A stretch of DNA of 64,000 nucleotides, taken from Bolinopsis microptera (Eukaryota > Ctenophora > Tentaculata > Lobata > Bolinopsidae). A program made the position numbers and the translations under genes. Shown in pieces: positions 61,701-64,000 of this stretch (the first letter of the stretch is position 1; each line of letters opens with the position of its first letter). The notes beneath the pieces are model-generated. The model searched no databases, was not told the origin of the DNA, and saw nothing but the letters and a program-made list of their open reading frames with translations. The DNA is taken from NCBI RefSeq assembly GCF_026151205.1, contig NC_087072.1, positions 8,739,669-8,803,668 on the forward strand, read 5' to 3'.

Positions 61701-63591
61701 TCAAGCATTACAGCATTACCAAGGCGACTGAAAACAAAATATTTTATGTCAAATCTTTATTTTTCACTTTAGTTAAGTTATATTAATATAATAAATTCAA
61801 ATCTTATGATATTGTTATTATCTTAACAGTTACTATTGTAGCTCAAGATTTTAAATTTGTATTCCTTGTATTCCTTGTATTCCTTGTATGATGAGATCAC
61901 ATCCTCATGGGACATGAGCTGATCAAATAGAATAGTCAAAGAATATGTGAACTCTAACTAAGCACTGTAAATACATTATTTTTTGCCGCGATTTTTCGAT
62001 TTTTTTGCCGCGAATATTCCGCGATTTTCGAAATTCCCGCCGCGAATTAGCCGCGAATTAGCCTAGTTTGGCTTGTCGCGGTGCCGCGATTTTTGGCCAA
62101 AATAACCGCGAAATCCTTTTGTCCCTGCTGCAGAGAGAGCTATCTAATGTCAGCAGGACAACAAAATGGTCACTGCTTCCCTCATATTTATCCCAACAAA
62201 TCGTCCCTCCCATTTTAAGGGACTTCAGGAAAATACAACCGAATTTGTACGATAAAAACTAAAAACTAAAGCCACTATAATTCATACAGCCACGTCACCG
62301 GTGAGTGCACCAACTGCCATGTAAACCACACTATGTCTAGTGATGAGAGCCAGCGTGTACGTGCAGTAACCTTGTGTAATGATAACCCGGAAACCACCAC
62401 GCTACACTGAGAGAGAGAGAGGAGTAAGGGCTATTAGTTGAGTGTAGTATAATTTGGGTAGAATCATATTTTGGATATTCCGCTCTGGGAGAATATTCCA
62501 GAATATGAGGGCAAAGCTTTGTACAGTCTTGTATAATGTATAAAGCCTTATCGGCCTGTAATGGAAGGGCTTTATTATTTTGTAGAACGTTGAAAGGTCT
62601 TACAGGGACGGTAATTAAACCTGTGTGTTGCATGCTCGTATAATAGCCCTGACTTAGGGTGGGTTTAGGGCACTATCGCAACAGAGTTAGTTATTCTACC
62701 GAGAAACAGAATGACGATGATTTTAATCCAGGAATCAAGAAATTTCGAATAAAAGAGAATGAGAGAATAATATGATAGTACATGCTTGTTAAGCATAGAA
62801 TTAAATCACGACAATTTGAAAGTAATGTATCAAAATTTAGATTTCACCACCAGCCACCTATTTGCTACAATTATAACGCACACACTTTTCCTCAGAGAGT
62901 AAAGGTGACATGTGACACAGACTTCATCCTCAGCGGTACCAACCCTAGGAAGTGTGTGGCCCAGAGTTGGGCGAGAGACGCACCTACTTGTACTAAAGAC
63001 GGTAAGGGAGTAGGGACCGGTCACCAAAACGTAGGGGGGGGGGGGGGACCAGGGGTTTATTAAAGCTTAGGGTATTGTAGCAATCACTTGCCCCTAATCA
63101 AAAGGCTTATACATTATGAATATGTGAACGATCCCATATGATACTCCTTAGAATCCCTATTCGATAATTATTTTGAGGGACAATAGTTGACACTAAGAAG
63201 TAACGTTTCCTACAAACACAGCAACCTCACCACATCTTGTGACGTCTGTCATCTTTAGTCTCATAATTTCAACCCCACTCCTTAGTTAGTGCTTATAACC
63301 AGTCCTCTTTGTACCCCTAACAAGCTCTCAAACAGTCTAATGTGGTCACTCTCTGTTCTATTTACATTTACCAAACTTCACTAATGTAGTAAACTGGCGT
63401 AACTCTCTGTTCTATCTAACGAATGCTAACCTTACTTCTCCCTGGCAGATGGTGGACAGTGTAAGACGTTGAGTGCACCCCGTGACGGTACTATCTCTTG
63501 TACCGGCGATGATAATGGCAAGAATGTAGCCGACACAATATGTACCGTGGGGTGCGATACTAGTTTCCAGCCTGTTCGTGGAGCGGTTACT
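25333..63591 (+). CDS. Giant secreted mosaic protein: C1A peptidase-like + C-type-lectin-like + at least 37 CCP/sushi domains (partial at 3' end)
   Basis: I reconstructed 22 coding exons by hand from reading frames and splice sites: 25333-25466, 25641-25776, 25894-26124, 26499-26685, 27116-27295, 27869-27962, 28179-28294, 28488-28627, 28817-28893, 29053-29237, 29473-29667, 30804-30980, 31156-35754, 36270-36452, 36962-37153, 37426-37617, 38035-38226, 38614-38805, 51237-51416, 51605-51681, 62896-63001, 63449-63591. All phases join and sum to 7,908 nt (2,636 codons) without a stop. Domain order: signal peptide (1-17), papain-type propeptide ending in RSKR (about 130-133), peptidase domain (134-359), C-type-lectin-like domain (360-494), then CCPs to the end. 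Most CCP exons are phase 1-1, typical of shuffled extracellular modules. The product should be secreted and may act in matrix, adhesion or innate recognition; this role is inferred. The gene continues past the window. I know no named orthologue. Confidence 0.85.
25641..25776 (+). CDS. Exon 2: papain-type propeptide (I29-like)
   Basis: In frame with exon 1 if the acceptor is the TAG ending at 25640 or the AAG ending at 25637; these differ by one codon. The CAG ending at 25625 would bring in a stop. The residues around FSERWNRFVKMKKSVEE resemble the helical inhibitory propeptide of papain-like enzymes. The exon ends at a GTAAGT donor in phase 0. Confidence 0.7.
25894..26124 (+). CDS. Exon 3: end of propeptide, furin-like site, active-site cysteine
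   Basis: Follows a polypyrimidine-CAG acceptor and ends at GTGAGT. The peptide contains the basic run RRHKRSKR, a probable proprotein-convertase site that would release the mature enzyme near residue 133. It then shows DQASCGSCWSF, the papain-family motif with the oxyanion-hole Gln (about 156) and the nucleophile Cys (about 162). This motif identifies the C1A family. Confidence 0.88.
26499..26685 (+). CDS. Exon 4: C1A peptidase core
   Basis: Phase 0 entry after CTGAACAG, phase 1 exit at GTAAGT. It encodes the family pattern FSEQYFVDC followed by SGCAGG and a WPYTAD segment. These match the SEQ-L-VDC, GC-GG and YPY landmarks of papain-like enzymes. Two disulfide cysteines of the left domain are present. 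Confidence 0.85.
27116..27295 (+). CDS. Exon 5: C1A peptidase, region before the catalytic His
   Basis: The acceptor is TCTCCTTTAG; the donor follows GGAG (GTGGGT), phase 1 to phase 1. The end, SPIAFGSYISDAIFGYSGG, matches the usual P-hydrophobic-A-I---F--Y-SGIY segment of papain-like enzymes before the His. A tRNA-derived SINE lies about 45 bp downstream in the following intron. Confidence 0.83.
27340..27751 (+). mobile_element. tRNA-derived SINE in an intron of the protease part
   Basis: An RNA polymerase III type head is visible. The A box TAGCGTAGTTGG (27364-27375) and B box GAGTTCGAATCCC (27407-27419) are spaced as in a tRNA. The TTTGTAAT anticodon loop points to a tRNA-Thr(TGT) ancestor. 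A body of about 300 bp ends in an AAGAAGAAGAAGA tail. The first 21 bp (TAGCGTAGTTGGTTGATCATC) are present twice in tandem. Not a functional tRNA: the acceptor stem is missing. Confidence 0.8.
27869..27962 (+). CDS. Exon 6: C1A peptidase, catalytic His segment
   Basis: Encodes LAHSMLMVGY, which aligns with the NHAVLLVGY block holding the catalytic His (about residue 304). The exon ends in RVKA, where papain-like enzymes normally have VKN with the catalytic Asn. The His-to-Asn-site spacing is 16 residues, as in papain, so the alignment is firm and the position is Ala (about 320). Phase 2 exit at GTAACA. Confidence 0.83.
28179..28294 (+). CDS. Exon 7: end of peptidase domain
   Basis: Begins with SYGPSFGLGGYINYKRG, corresponding to the NSWG--WG--GY---RG block, with the first Trp replaced by Tyr and the second by Phe. 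Acceptor TTTCCAG, donor GGG/GTGAGA, phase 1 exit. It completes a peptidase domain of about 225 residues, the normal size. Confidence 0.8.
28488..28627 (+). CDS. Exon 8: start of C-type-lectin-like domain
   Basis: Acceptor CATCCCACAG, donor AAG/GTTACC. The peptide contains three closely spaced Cys and the segment GWTLASIPTRYHNQK. This resembles the W--A---L--I-S--E motif of C-type-lectin folds. Together with exons 9-10 it forms one domain of about 135 residues. Confidence 0.72.
28817..28893 (+). CDS. Exon 9: C-type-lectin-like domain, middle
   Basis: A 77-nt exon ending in YFWMGLQ at a GTGAGT donor, phase 2. This matches the highly conserved WIGL strand of the C-type-lectin fold. Acceptor GATTCCACAG. 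Confidence 0.75.
29053..29237 (+). CDS. Exon 10: end of C-type-lectin-like domain
   Basis: Encodes ALEWTDN, then NISNHDIFNWG and GVCGRA, matching the W-W-DG, NW and terminal Cys landmarks of C-type lectins. I see no EPN or QPD calcium/sugar motif and no WND motif, so calcium-dependent carbohydrate binding is not supported; protein binding is equally possible. Phase 1 exit starts the run of symmetric CCP exons. Confidence 0.75.
29473..29667 (+). CDS. Exon 11: CCP/sushi domain 1
   Basis: A phase 1-1 exon coding one four-Cys CCP with a canonical end, GGLWNKDLPTC, including the signature Trp. A Gly/Asp-rich linker (AKDGGDA) follows. Acceptor TTGTTCGCAG, donor GCAG/GTTTGT. Confidence 0.87.
30804..30980 (+). 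CDS. Exon 12: CCP/sushi domain 2
   Basis: A phase 1-1 exon with one four-Cys CCP. The acceptor is a tandem CAGCAG, so the start may be 30804 or 30807, both in frame (NAGNAG). The end reads TAGKLSDLPTC: the usual Trp is Leu, as in the following tandem exon. Donor GCAG/GTAAAT. Confidence 0.85.
31156..35745 (+). repeat. 27-copy tandem DNA repeat (168/177 bp) encoding CCP units
   Basis: Direct tandem repeats, nearly all differences being single bases. A higher-order duplication is visible: a stretch of roughly 570 bp starting about 32120 recurs 1,530 bp downstream (from about 33650) with the same rare variants (IEPSDASINS, then SKYTIEC, then VECGNGYTISGAAKI). This indicates recent unequal exchange of multi-unit blocks. 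Copy number may be collapsed or expanded in an assembly. Confidence 0.9.
31156..35754 (+). CDS. Exon 13: 27 tandem near-identical CCP domains in one 4.6-kb exon
   Basis: After the acceptor TCAATTTCAG the frame is open for 4,599 nt with phase 1 at both ends. It contains 27 CCP units, counted by the SGSKYT(V/I)EC strand. Twenty-one are 56 residues (168 bp) and six carry a longer CVKNSENC linker (177 bp). Each unit has four Cys (unit positions 1, 28, 42, 53). The normal CCP Trp is Leu in every unit (NDGQLSTSPTC). Units are nearly identical at DNA level, each containing GGATCC. The frame has no in-frame ATG until its extreme end, so simple ORF finding misses it. Exit is at GAAA/GTATAA, a weak donor; reading on reaches TGA at 35814-35816. 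Confidence 0.88.
35814..35857 (+). promoter_or_regulatory. Possible alternative stop and polyadenylation signal after exon 13
   Basis: If the weak exon 13 donor is not used, the frame reads 20 more codons to TGA at 35814-35816. A canonical AATAAA follows at 35852-35857. This could make a shorter isoform ending after the 27-CCP block. Not proven; the AT-rich background makes AATAAA common. Confidence 0.35.
36270..36452 (+). CDS. Exon 14: CCP domain (KCAAP type, copy 1)
   Basis: Phase 1-1 exon, acceptor ATCTTTTCAG, donor CAAG/GTTTGT. One CCP with four Cys, beginning KCAAPTISDGTVSPSG and ending SALPTCEQ. It is the first of four nearly identical exons spread over 2 kb. It lacks the DAVEA linker present in the next three. 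Confidence 0.85.
36962..37153 (+). CDS. Exon 15: CCP domain (KCAAP type, copy 2)
   Basis: Phase 1-1, acceptor GTATCTTTTAG, donor CAAG/GTAATT. Starts with linker DAVEA, then a CCP nearly identical in DNA to exon 14 over about 170 bp. The introns around it are not similar beyond the splice-site edges. Confidence 0.87.
37426..37617 (+). CDS. Exon 16: CCP domain (KCAAP type, copy 3)
   Basis: Phase 1-1, acceptor AATATTTTAG, donor CAAG/GTTATT. DAVEA linker followed by a CCP (KCSAP) almost identical to exon 15. Four Cys, no CCP Trp. Confidence 0.87.
37674..37756 (+). repeat. Poly(A) tract flanked by a 15-bp direct repeat
   Basis: ATACTATTAGTTAGT occurs on both sides (37675-37689 and 37736-37750) of a 46-bp A-rich tract in the intron before exon 17. 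This is what a target duplication around a bare poly(A) retroposition would look like; polymerase slippage is an alternative. Confidence 0.6.
38035..38226 (+). CDS. Exon 17: CCP domain (KCAAP type, copy 4)
   Basis: Phase 1-1, acceptor CATCTTTCAG, donor CAAG/GTAATT. Linker DAVES, then a CCP almost identical to exons 14-16. The preceding intron holds a long poly(A) tract. Confidence 0.87.
38614..38805 (+). CDS. Exon 18: divergent CCP domain
   Basis: Phase 1-1, acceptor AATATTGCAG, donor GAAG/GTAACT. Encodes a four-Cys CCP (VCSKPVVNGGAVTPADSE, ending SSAPTCEE) related to but clearly different from exons 14-17. The next exon is 12.4 kb away, beyond three arginine kinase genes on the other strand. 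Confidence 0.82.
39378..42193 (-). CDS. Two-domain arginine kinase with N-terminal acylation signal
   Basis: Phosphagen kinase: reversible phosphate transfer between ATP and L-arginine. Two coding exons on the minus strand: 42193-42164 (MGCGSSQAAS) and 41516-39378, joined in phase 0 across a GTGAGT donor and TTATTTCAG acceptor, giving 722 residues. Two complete kinase domains lie in tandem, about 21-371 and 372-722. Each has the nucleotide-binding STRIRVGRS block, the NEEDQLR catalytic Glu, the CPTNLGTG reactive Cys and the RGTRGES loop. Gly2-Cys3 after Met fits N-myristoylation plus palmitoylation, so a membrane or ciliary location is inferred by analogy with acylated flagellar phosphagen kinases. 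The kinase exon has an ATG at 41228 (MDFSKI), but a start there would delete the N-terminal domain. Antisense inside an intron of the CCP gene. Confidence 0.88.
41776..42075 (-). CDS. Alternative exon with 99-codon ORF, acidic C-terminus, unknown function
   Basis: In the intron between the MGCGSS exon and the kinase exon, acceptor TGCTTTTTTCATCAG is followed by an open frame of 99 codons plus stop, in phase 0 with exon 1. The joined product would be 109 residues: MGCGSSQAAS, a short hydrophobic stretch (WIFITITL), a Lys-rich segment (RLKFKALKKK), a Ser/Thr/Asp-rich middle, and an acidic end with DFGDLDIEGD. I recognise no domain. It may be an acylated small membrane protein made by alternative splicing, or a chance ORF. 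The open length and good acceptor in an AT-rich intron make chance less likely. Confidence 0.5.
   Translation of the reverse strand, partial: WIFITITLNSAENDRLKFKALKKKDSTATANKNPTDNSTDEQSTPKKLDSTPVIEKKSDILYQNDEVDVPDIITTAPSTMDFGDLDIEGDLYKEVPFNF
42164..42193 (-). CDS. Shared first exon encoding MGCGSSQAAS
   Basis: Ten codons followed by a strong GTGAGT donor, phase 0. The context AACCATGG is a good start. Upstream on the minus strand, TTTTACCTATTTAG lies nine bases before the ATG and looks like a splice acceptor. It joins in frame both to the kinase exon at 41516 and to the alternative exon at 42075. Confidence 0.75.
42285..42435. repeat. Near-perfect 151-bp palindrome upstream of the two-domain arginine kinase
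   Basis: Two arms of about 71 and 79 bp meet at a single G (42356). The inner 15 bp on each side (ACGCCATTAGTACAA / TTGTACTAATGGCGT) are perfect. The right arm carries an extra 8-bp TTCACAAC repeat, and the outer ends have one mismatch. It begins about 90 bp upstream of the start codon, in the likely promoter or 5'UTR intron. It could be a foldback MITE or a recent inverted duplication. Confidence 0.85.
42436..46519. other. Spacer between the two-domain arginine kinase and copy 2
   Basis: Contains no supported gene. Short frames at 42752-43060 and 43398-43583 lack motifs and splice context. The left end should contain the promoter of the two-domain kinase. AT-rich, without recognisable elements. 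Confidence 0.45.
46520..47578 (-). CDS. Arginine kinase, single domain (copy 2)
   Basis: A single coding exon of 352 residues, normal for monomeric arginine kinase. Landmarks: N-terminal guanidino-binding region FPTIQSTHSL to YAGDWDSY, STRIRVGRS (Arg110, Arg112), NEEDQLR (Glu210/211), CPTNLGTG (Cys263) and RGES (Glu307). It is closest to domain 2 of the two-domain gene, sharing the FPTIQSTHSLVAKHVTK start. CAG/G directly precedes the ATG (acceptor ending at 47580, with CTAAC 15-20 nt upstream), so a 5'UTR intron or trans-splice site is likely. No acylation signal. Nested antisense in the CCP gene intron. Confidence 0.93.
   Translation of the reverse strand: MSAPFPTIQSTHSLVAKHVTKAKWDKLSGITTKTAGFTLAKAIACAVEFDNQHCGIYAGDWDSYKDFADVFDPIIQEYHGISSDARHTSDMDFSKIKGNVNPAAPVHSTRIRVGRSIDGFGLSPGITRDQRVGVEKLFKTASANFKDELAGTYYPLTGMEESVRQQLVDDHFLFVSGDRNLTVAGMERDWPEGRGIFHNKEKTFLVWVNEEDQLRIISMEKGGDVLGVIKRLAKGIKAVGDSVKAESGKDFCLDEKYGYIHSCPTNLGTGMRASVHIDLPGWTAHGVDKLKARCEELSLQPRGTRGESGGQTGHTYDISNKHRLGYSEVQLVQTMIDGVNTLYKEDLEFQKK
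48368..48556 (-). pseudogene. LINE reverse transcriptase C-terminal fragment
   Basis: Contains HRRRGRPHLTYIDILRKDTG, the G-RRRGRP--T--D-L--D pattern near the C-terminus of many LINE RT proteins, then DRQIWKK. Short, no RT core. Lies between arginine kinase copies 2 and 3. Confidence 0.6.
48836..49222 (+). pseudogene. LINE reverse transcriptase C-terminal fragment (opposite orientation)
   Basis: Contains ICHRKHLRQIIKMTYP, ARWRMLGYVLGSDNNSP, KGRVGRHQSNLLRTIKFDL and DRAGWKKLL. This matches the RR--LGH-LR-----P, KR-RGRP and DR--W motifs after the RT core in LINEs. Complete to its stop at 49220-49222, no RT core upstream. Confidence 0.68.
49993..51057 (-). CDS. Arginine kinase, single domain (copy 3, more diverged)
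   Basis: A single coding exon of 354 residues, starting MSTFPEIKSTHSLVAKHV and ending LQKKHGM. All phosphagen kinase motifs are intact (STRIRVGRS, NEEDQFR, CPTNLGTG, RGES). It differs from the other three kinase domains at many positions (WDCYKDFAAV, DVSKLVGNV, KSASKKLEGN), so it is the outgroup of the cluster. The ATG follows ATTCCTTCAG/G, with CTAAC upstream, as in copy 2. The 3' end is about 50 nt from an AT-rich spacer; no certain AATAAA was seen on the minus strand. Confidence 0.93.
   Translation of the reverse strand: MSTFPEIKSTHSLVAKHVTKEVWDKLCDHRTATSGVNLAQCIACATSFDNQHCGIYAGDWDCYKDFAAVFDPIIQEYHGITADARHTSDMDVSKLVGNVNPDAPVKSTRIRVGRSIDGFGLSPGITKQQRLDVEALFKSASKKLEGNLSGTYYALTGMEESVRQQLVDDHFLFVSGDPNLKVSGMERDWPEGRGIFHNKEKTFLVWVNEEDQFRIISMQQGGDVKGVFARLVDGIGAVGKSVKDESGKDFMLDEKYGYVHSCPTNLGTGMRASVHIDLPGWTKEGVDKLKAKCEELSLQPRGTRGESGGQTGHTYDISNKHRLGYSEVQLVQTMIDGVNKLYEIDLELQKKHGM
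51237..51416 (+). CDS. Exon 19: CCP domain downstream of the arginine kinase cluster
   Basis: Phase 1-1, acceptor CTTAATTTCAG, donor ATAG/GTTTGG. One CCP with Cys at the expected places (DTCNTAKAVITDGTIASG, ending SSAVPTC). It keeps the same phase and domain class as the exons before the kinase cluster, so I assign it to the same gene. A separate gene starting here cannot be excluded without transcripts. Confidence 0.78.
51605..51681 (+). CDS. Exon 20: first half of a split CCP domain
   Basis: Acceptor GTAATTTTCAG, donor GAT/GTAAGT, phase 1 to 0. Encodes NCNEFTVQNGKLSNKH, the first-Cys half of a CCP. The second half is in exon 21, 11.2 kb downstream across a nested transposon. Confidence 0.72.
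51896..51922 (+). repeat. GA microsatellite
   Basis: A run of about 10 GA repeats shortly before the hAT insertion in the exon 20-21 intron. A similar shorter run is at 62409-62420. Confidence 0.85.
52374..53216 (+). repeat. Tandem repeat of about 240-270 bp, 3.3 copies, inside the hAT element
   Basis: Units begin at about 52374, 52642, 52881 and 53130 with CATTCTCGATACGTACCTCTGAAGG-type starts and contain ATATTTTCGGCTCATAATGA. Copies are very similar but differ by small deletions. The last copy is partial. Long open frames on the minus strand here only reflect the repeat and are not genes. Confidence 0.85.
53215..53462 (+). repeat. Minisatellite of about 17-21-bp AAGTTGACCAGACGACATA units
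   Basis: About 13 alternating variants of AAGTTGACCAG(A/T)(C/A)GACATA and AAACTTGACCAGACGACAT. Translation gives a meaningless VWSSF/LVNF repeat on the minus strand. Ends just before the transposase fragment. Confidence 0.88.
53570..53791 (+). pseudogene. hAT transposase N-terminal fragment (BED/CGGBP1-like zinc finger)
   Basis: Starts MDRFVKRPADKPAGPSSSK and includes TRVAEFGKSSFYADNGKLF and CRACNLVVDHIRNN. This closely resembles the N-terminus of CGGBP1, a vertebrate protein domesticated from a hAT transposase (family knowledge from memory, not a search). Only the first half of the zinc finger (C-x2-C-x5-H) is left before a stop, and the catalytic RNase H-like domain is absent. The interruption is probably caused by the LINE insertion or a deletion. 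Confidence 0.7.
54342..57809 (+). CDS. LINE ORF1 with transmembrane segment, coiled coil and SGNH esterase-like domain
   Basis: A 1,155-codon open frame. The true start may be downstream, since residues 1-130 look less like protein. Residues 211-237 are a strong hydrophobic helix (FQIAVVVLLSLCFLVATLIA and onward). The middle (about 730-880) has heptad-like segments suggesting coiled coil. Residues about 965-1155 resemble an SGNH hydrolase: TDSIMRHI (block I Ser), HLGIND (block III) and DNLH (block V Asp-His, 1124/1127). CR1 ORF1 proteins are known to carry an esterase; the membrane helix is unusual. Function in retrotransposition is unclear. No frameshift seen. Confidence 0.72.
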   Translation: MDTLNDCCNGPYQSYKEIRTTICKSTLHAIEHIRIVIVHCTRLFELIFLELLQSCFKALMNIVGTCMYYFDVWGRQGHDFIVWFWNVSYSFERLNSNLIYNICSRYISNVMNELNDGFMTSMLRSSCSAMSLLHASSRFRSAPAGLSQPEPTSRAPPPRALSPHASRTASQLSVLVFQHSNSPTYTPHNPTHSAQCDRLGSDRSLRAGDWFQIAVVVLLSLCFLVATLIAVTLLLLLRELRSRPLAPTVPVYVSEEVENQCLSSSKTSCKQISQPGCFSNSIFDFSALKLGSLFPPPWLTNATVMMANGSGKTDEAKESSETEDNDTDITEVSATEGLLKPTNNVLSSCQETPAKKLNRRLSNVSWGNTETSDDAGSESSLSGSQTKSDTNRRSTVWIRDDGEIFLDKGKSCKLGYISDYISTESNANLCAELTATVGKLCTPSNKDRYKIVLKHGVETKLTDVDLKKGAKKLKKTATPKMSELSVNLDEPSELCSFVKCHQDRINKTVEDVFQLDVKFDKTTIYRMSDPSHSIPYGNTSQENSNFSPVVAVLALGLKDPRPMYIKTQAGSQVTHKAALMSGTLCVLSGKTELRYKRSIPRGWGKVEEQYFLIFEQKCPTETDSALKGPQKNPQSDITTEQAEEMNFPLLKTPPTVVRVTSVADNLDYEADGGLLLASTISAVVGKMDEGTVDKELIRSQVSTAGSLSEKRTRLQNKMCMSIGELSMSAANNSMSHGMNFSRCDSPRIEDVEMKDDIASVRNAQKCVENSLKHVVDSIVSVKANVATLQEATKQQTQKEISPHPTSNTDVLDAISDLKSAVSDCNNRIDNLSKTNVFTQTIKECNGKIDDLVENINGTKDDLQSMRKILNDLSQNGVDIMKKSVEDMGSYYNSVFCDETREHIKDIHAYVTHQMCEVAIQTDPLIKEIAALGDQPNLASPSPKFGFPDPIKPSLKVLVESGQPINVWLVTDSIMRHIDESCLEFRKYRLNFKRIDFTCSESLTGEYMMGSKIPTEKPQLIYVHLGINDIHKGEDITKIIDNFKIFNEMLELVSPTTRLVISCPLLNGNTYQNRHVFSLRRSLSLLVNQQQDEDPKTKRIFLQRNDKFFINTQSTSKQNLMYFRDNLHLSERGMHAITNTMRDTLDKIFREFELPV
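57860..58468 (+). pseudogene. LINE ORF2, 5' part: APE-type endonuclease (frame broken at about 58430)
   Basis: Starts MNLQSKIISWNIQS. Motifs of the APE-type endonuclease are present: SWNIQ, CLQE (metal-binding Glu) and CGDFNSRIG. The frame shifts by one base near 58425-58445, around a short A run, after which the coding continues in the frame of the next ORF. The break suggests a decayed copy. The sequence at the junction does not match a standard slippery heptamer. Confidence 0.75.
58430..61620 (+). pseudogene. LINE ORF2, 3' part: end of endonuclease and reverse transcriptase
   Basis: Continues the endonuclease (VDYFIISPN and FSDHKPLL, the SDH catalytic motif), then the reverse transcriptase: VFVDFRKAFDSV (motif A), GTEQGHPLSPDLF (motif B) and LLWADDLILLA (motif C, WADD instead of the usual YADD). 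It ends with a Cys/His cluster, ICSWCN followed by HFLNHC, a zinc-finger-like C-terminus common in LINEs. Open to a TGA at 61618-61620. Apart from the upstream frameshift it looks intact. Confidence 0.82.
62896..63001 (+). CDS. Exon 21: second half of the split CCP domain
   Basis: Acceptor ACTTTTCCTCAG, phase 0 entry matching exon 20; donor GACG/GTAAGG, phase 1. Encodes VKVTCDTDFILSGT to QSWARDAPTC, with the three remaining CCP Cys and the canonical Trp. Exons 20 and 21 together make exactly one complete CCP, good evidence that the intron is real and spliced. Confidence 0.8.
63449..63591 (+). CDS. Exon 22: start of a further CCP-like domain
   Basis: Acceptor CTCCCTGGCAG, donor ACT/GTAAGT, phase 1 to 0. 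Encodes QCKTLSAPRDGTISCTGDD to VGCDTSFQPVRGAVT, a CCP with an extra Cys pair, of the kind often split by a phase-0 intron as in exons 20/21. The rest should lie beyond the window; I could not identify the next exon with confidence before 64000. Confidence 0.72.
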
Positions 63592-63612
63592 GTAAGTCTA
63601 TTTTACGTTTTT

Positions 63613-63646
63613 GGTATTCTAAGGTATTCTAAGGTATTCTAAGGTA
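63613..63646 (+). repeat. 10-bp tandem repeat GGTATTCTAA
   Basis: Three and a half copies directly after exon 22 in its intron. Nearby 63031-63049 is a G run. Bases 63650-64000 show no exon I can support. Confidence 0.8.
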
Positions 63647-64000
63647 CTCGTATTCGTTTCACCAATCTCATCACTAACATGATTTATGGAAAATAATATA
63701 GAGACTCTCATTCGTTTTATTTACCAAAGTCAAAAAGGATTTATCATTAGAACTATGGAATAAGACTCAGAAGGAATAGAAATGCACAACTTTAGGTAGT
63801 AAACAAACTCTTTAGGAAAATAAAAAACAACAAGCCTTCGCGAGCACGGTAAAAAATGTCCTCGCAAGCCATAATTGTGCTGTTTTGTGAGTTCTGCAAA
63901 ACAAATCTGTAGTTCCAGAAACTAGCTGACAGGCCGCTGGTGGATTCTGTTGGTTGGAATGTGTCACGGGGCTTGTTGCTGGAGATGACAGGCTTCCTAG

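Larger units (their letters stand above)
54342..61887 (+). mobile_element. CR1-like non-LTR retrotransposon (LINE) inside the hAT element
   Basis: ORF1 and ORF2 lie in tandem with 50 bp between them. The 3' end carries three copies of ATTCCTTGT (61861-61887), like the short terminal repeats of CR1 elements. An SGNH-type esterase in ORF1, an APE endonuclease plus reverse transcriptase in ORF2 and this terminus support a CR1/L2-type element. The exact 5' end is unclear (between 53792 and 54342). Same strand as the host gene. Confidence 0.82.
52052..62127 (+). mobile_element. hAT-type DNA transposon, about 10.1 kb, with a LINE inserted in it
   Basis: The left end CAGGGACAAAAGGATTTCGCGG and the right end are perfect 22-bp inverted repeats. 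They are flanked by a perfect 8-bp direct repeat CTGCAGAG (52044-52051 and 62128-62135). Eight-base duplications and CAG-starting termini are hallmarks of the hAT superfamily. Both ends carry subterminal CCGCGA/TCGCGA repeats (52070-52210 and 61980-62110). Inside are a degenerate 4-copy repeat, a minisatellite, a BED-like transposase fragment and a CR1-like LINE. The element lies in the intron that splits a CCP domain. Confidence 0.88.

Noticed and set aside
63926..64000. A further exon after GTTCCAG or CTGACAG near the right end
   Set aside because: Both possible frames stay open, but neither shows the Cys/Trp/Pro pattern expected for the second half of the exon 22 CCP.

Overview
This is an AT-rich animal nuclear sequence: spliced genes with GT/AG introns, non-LTR retrotransposons, hAT and Tc1/mariner-type elements, a tRNA-derived SINE and many short tandem repeats. 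Arginine kinases instead of creatine kinases, including a two-domain enzyme, point to an invertebrate. The mix of domains and transposons fits an early-branching metazoan, most likely a cnidarian and perhaps a hydrozoan. That assignment is an inference; no single sequence proves it.

Layout. Positions 1-25.3 kb contain no host gene I can support. They hold decayed transposons: a TA-flanked MITE at 640-788, an inverted repeat pair at 1606/3073, an RNase H-bearing LINE remnant interrupted by a mariner-type MITE (about 4.4-5.8 kb), a hAT MITE at 6104-6394, a 3'-truncated LINE at 9132-11072 and an old dispersed repeat family. From 25,333 to beyond the right end lies one very large plus-strand gene. 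I reconstructed 22 coding exons, all with matching splice phases. They encode a secreted mosaic protein of about 2,636 residues so far: signal peptide, papain-family (C1A) propeptide and peptidase domain, a C-type-lectin-like domain, then at least 37 CCP/sushi domains. Twenty-seven of these CCPs sit in a single 4.6-kb exon of nearly identical 168/177-bp units. The peptidase keeps its Gln, Cys and His but has Ala where the catalytic Asn should be.

The 12.4-kb intron between CCP exons 18 and 19 contains three arginine kinase genes on the opposite strand: a two-domain enzyme (39,378-42,193) and two single-domain enzymes (46,520-47,578 and 49,993-51,057). The two-domain enzyme begins with a separate 10-codon exon encoding MGCGSSQAAS, a classic myristoylation/palmitoylation signal. 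The intron after it contains an alternative in-phase exon with a 99-codon reading frame, so one membrane-anchor exon may serve two proteins.

The 11.2-kb intron between exons 20 and 21, which splits a CCP domain, contains a nested pair of transposons. The outer one is a hAT-type element of about 10.1 kb (52,052-62,127) with 22-bp perfect terminal inverted repeats, a perfect 8-bp target duplication and a CGGBP1/BED-like transposase fragment. Inside it lies a CR1-like LINE (ORF1 54,342-57,809; ORF2 57,860-61,620 with one frameshift).

The most notable signals are the mosaic protease-lectin-CCP gene with its recently expanded CCP exon, the shared acylation exon of the arginine kinase locus, and AG splice acceptors directly before all four host start codons, which could mark 5'UTR introns or spliced-leader trans-splicing sites.
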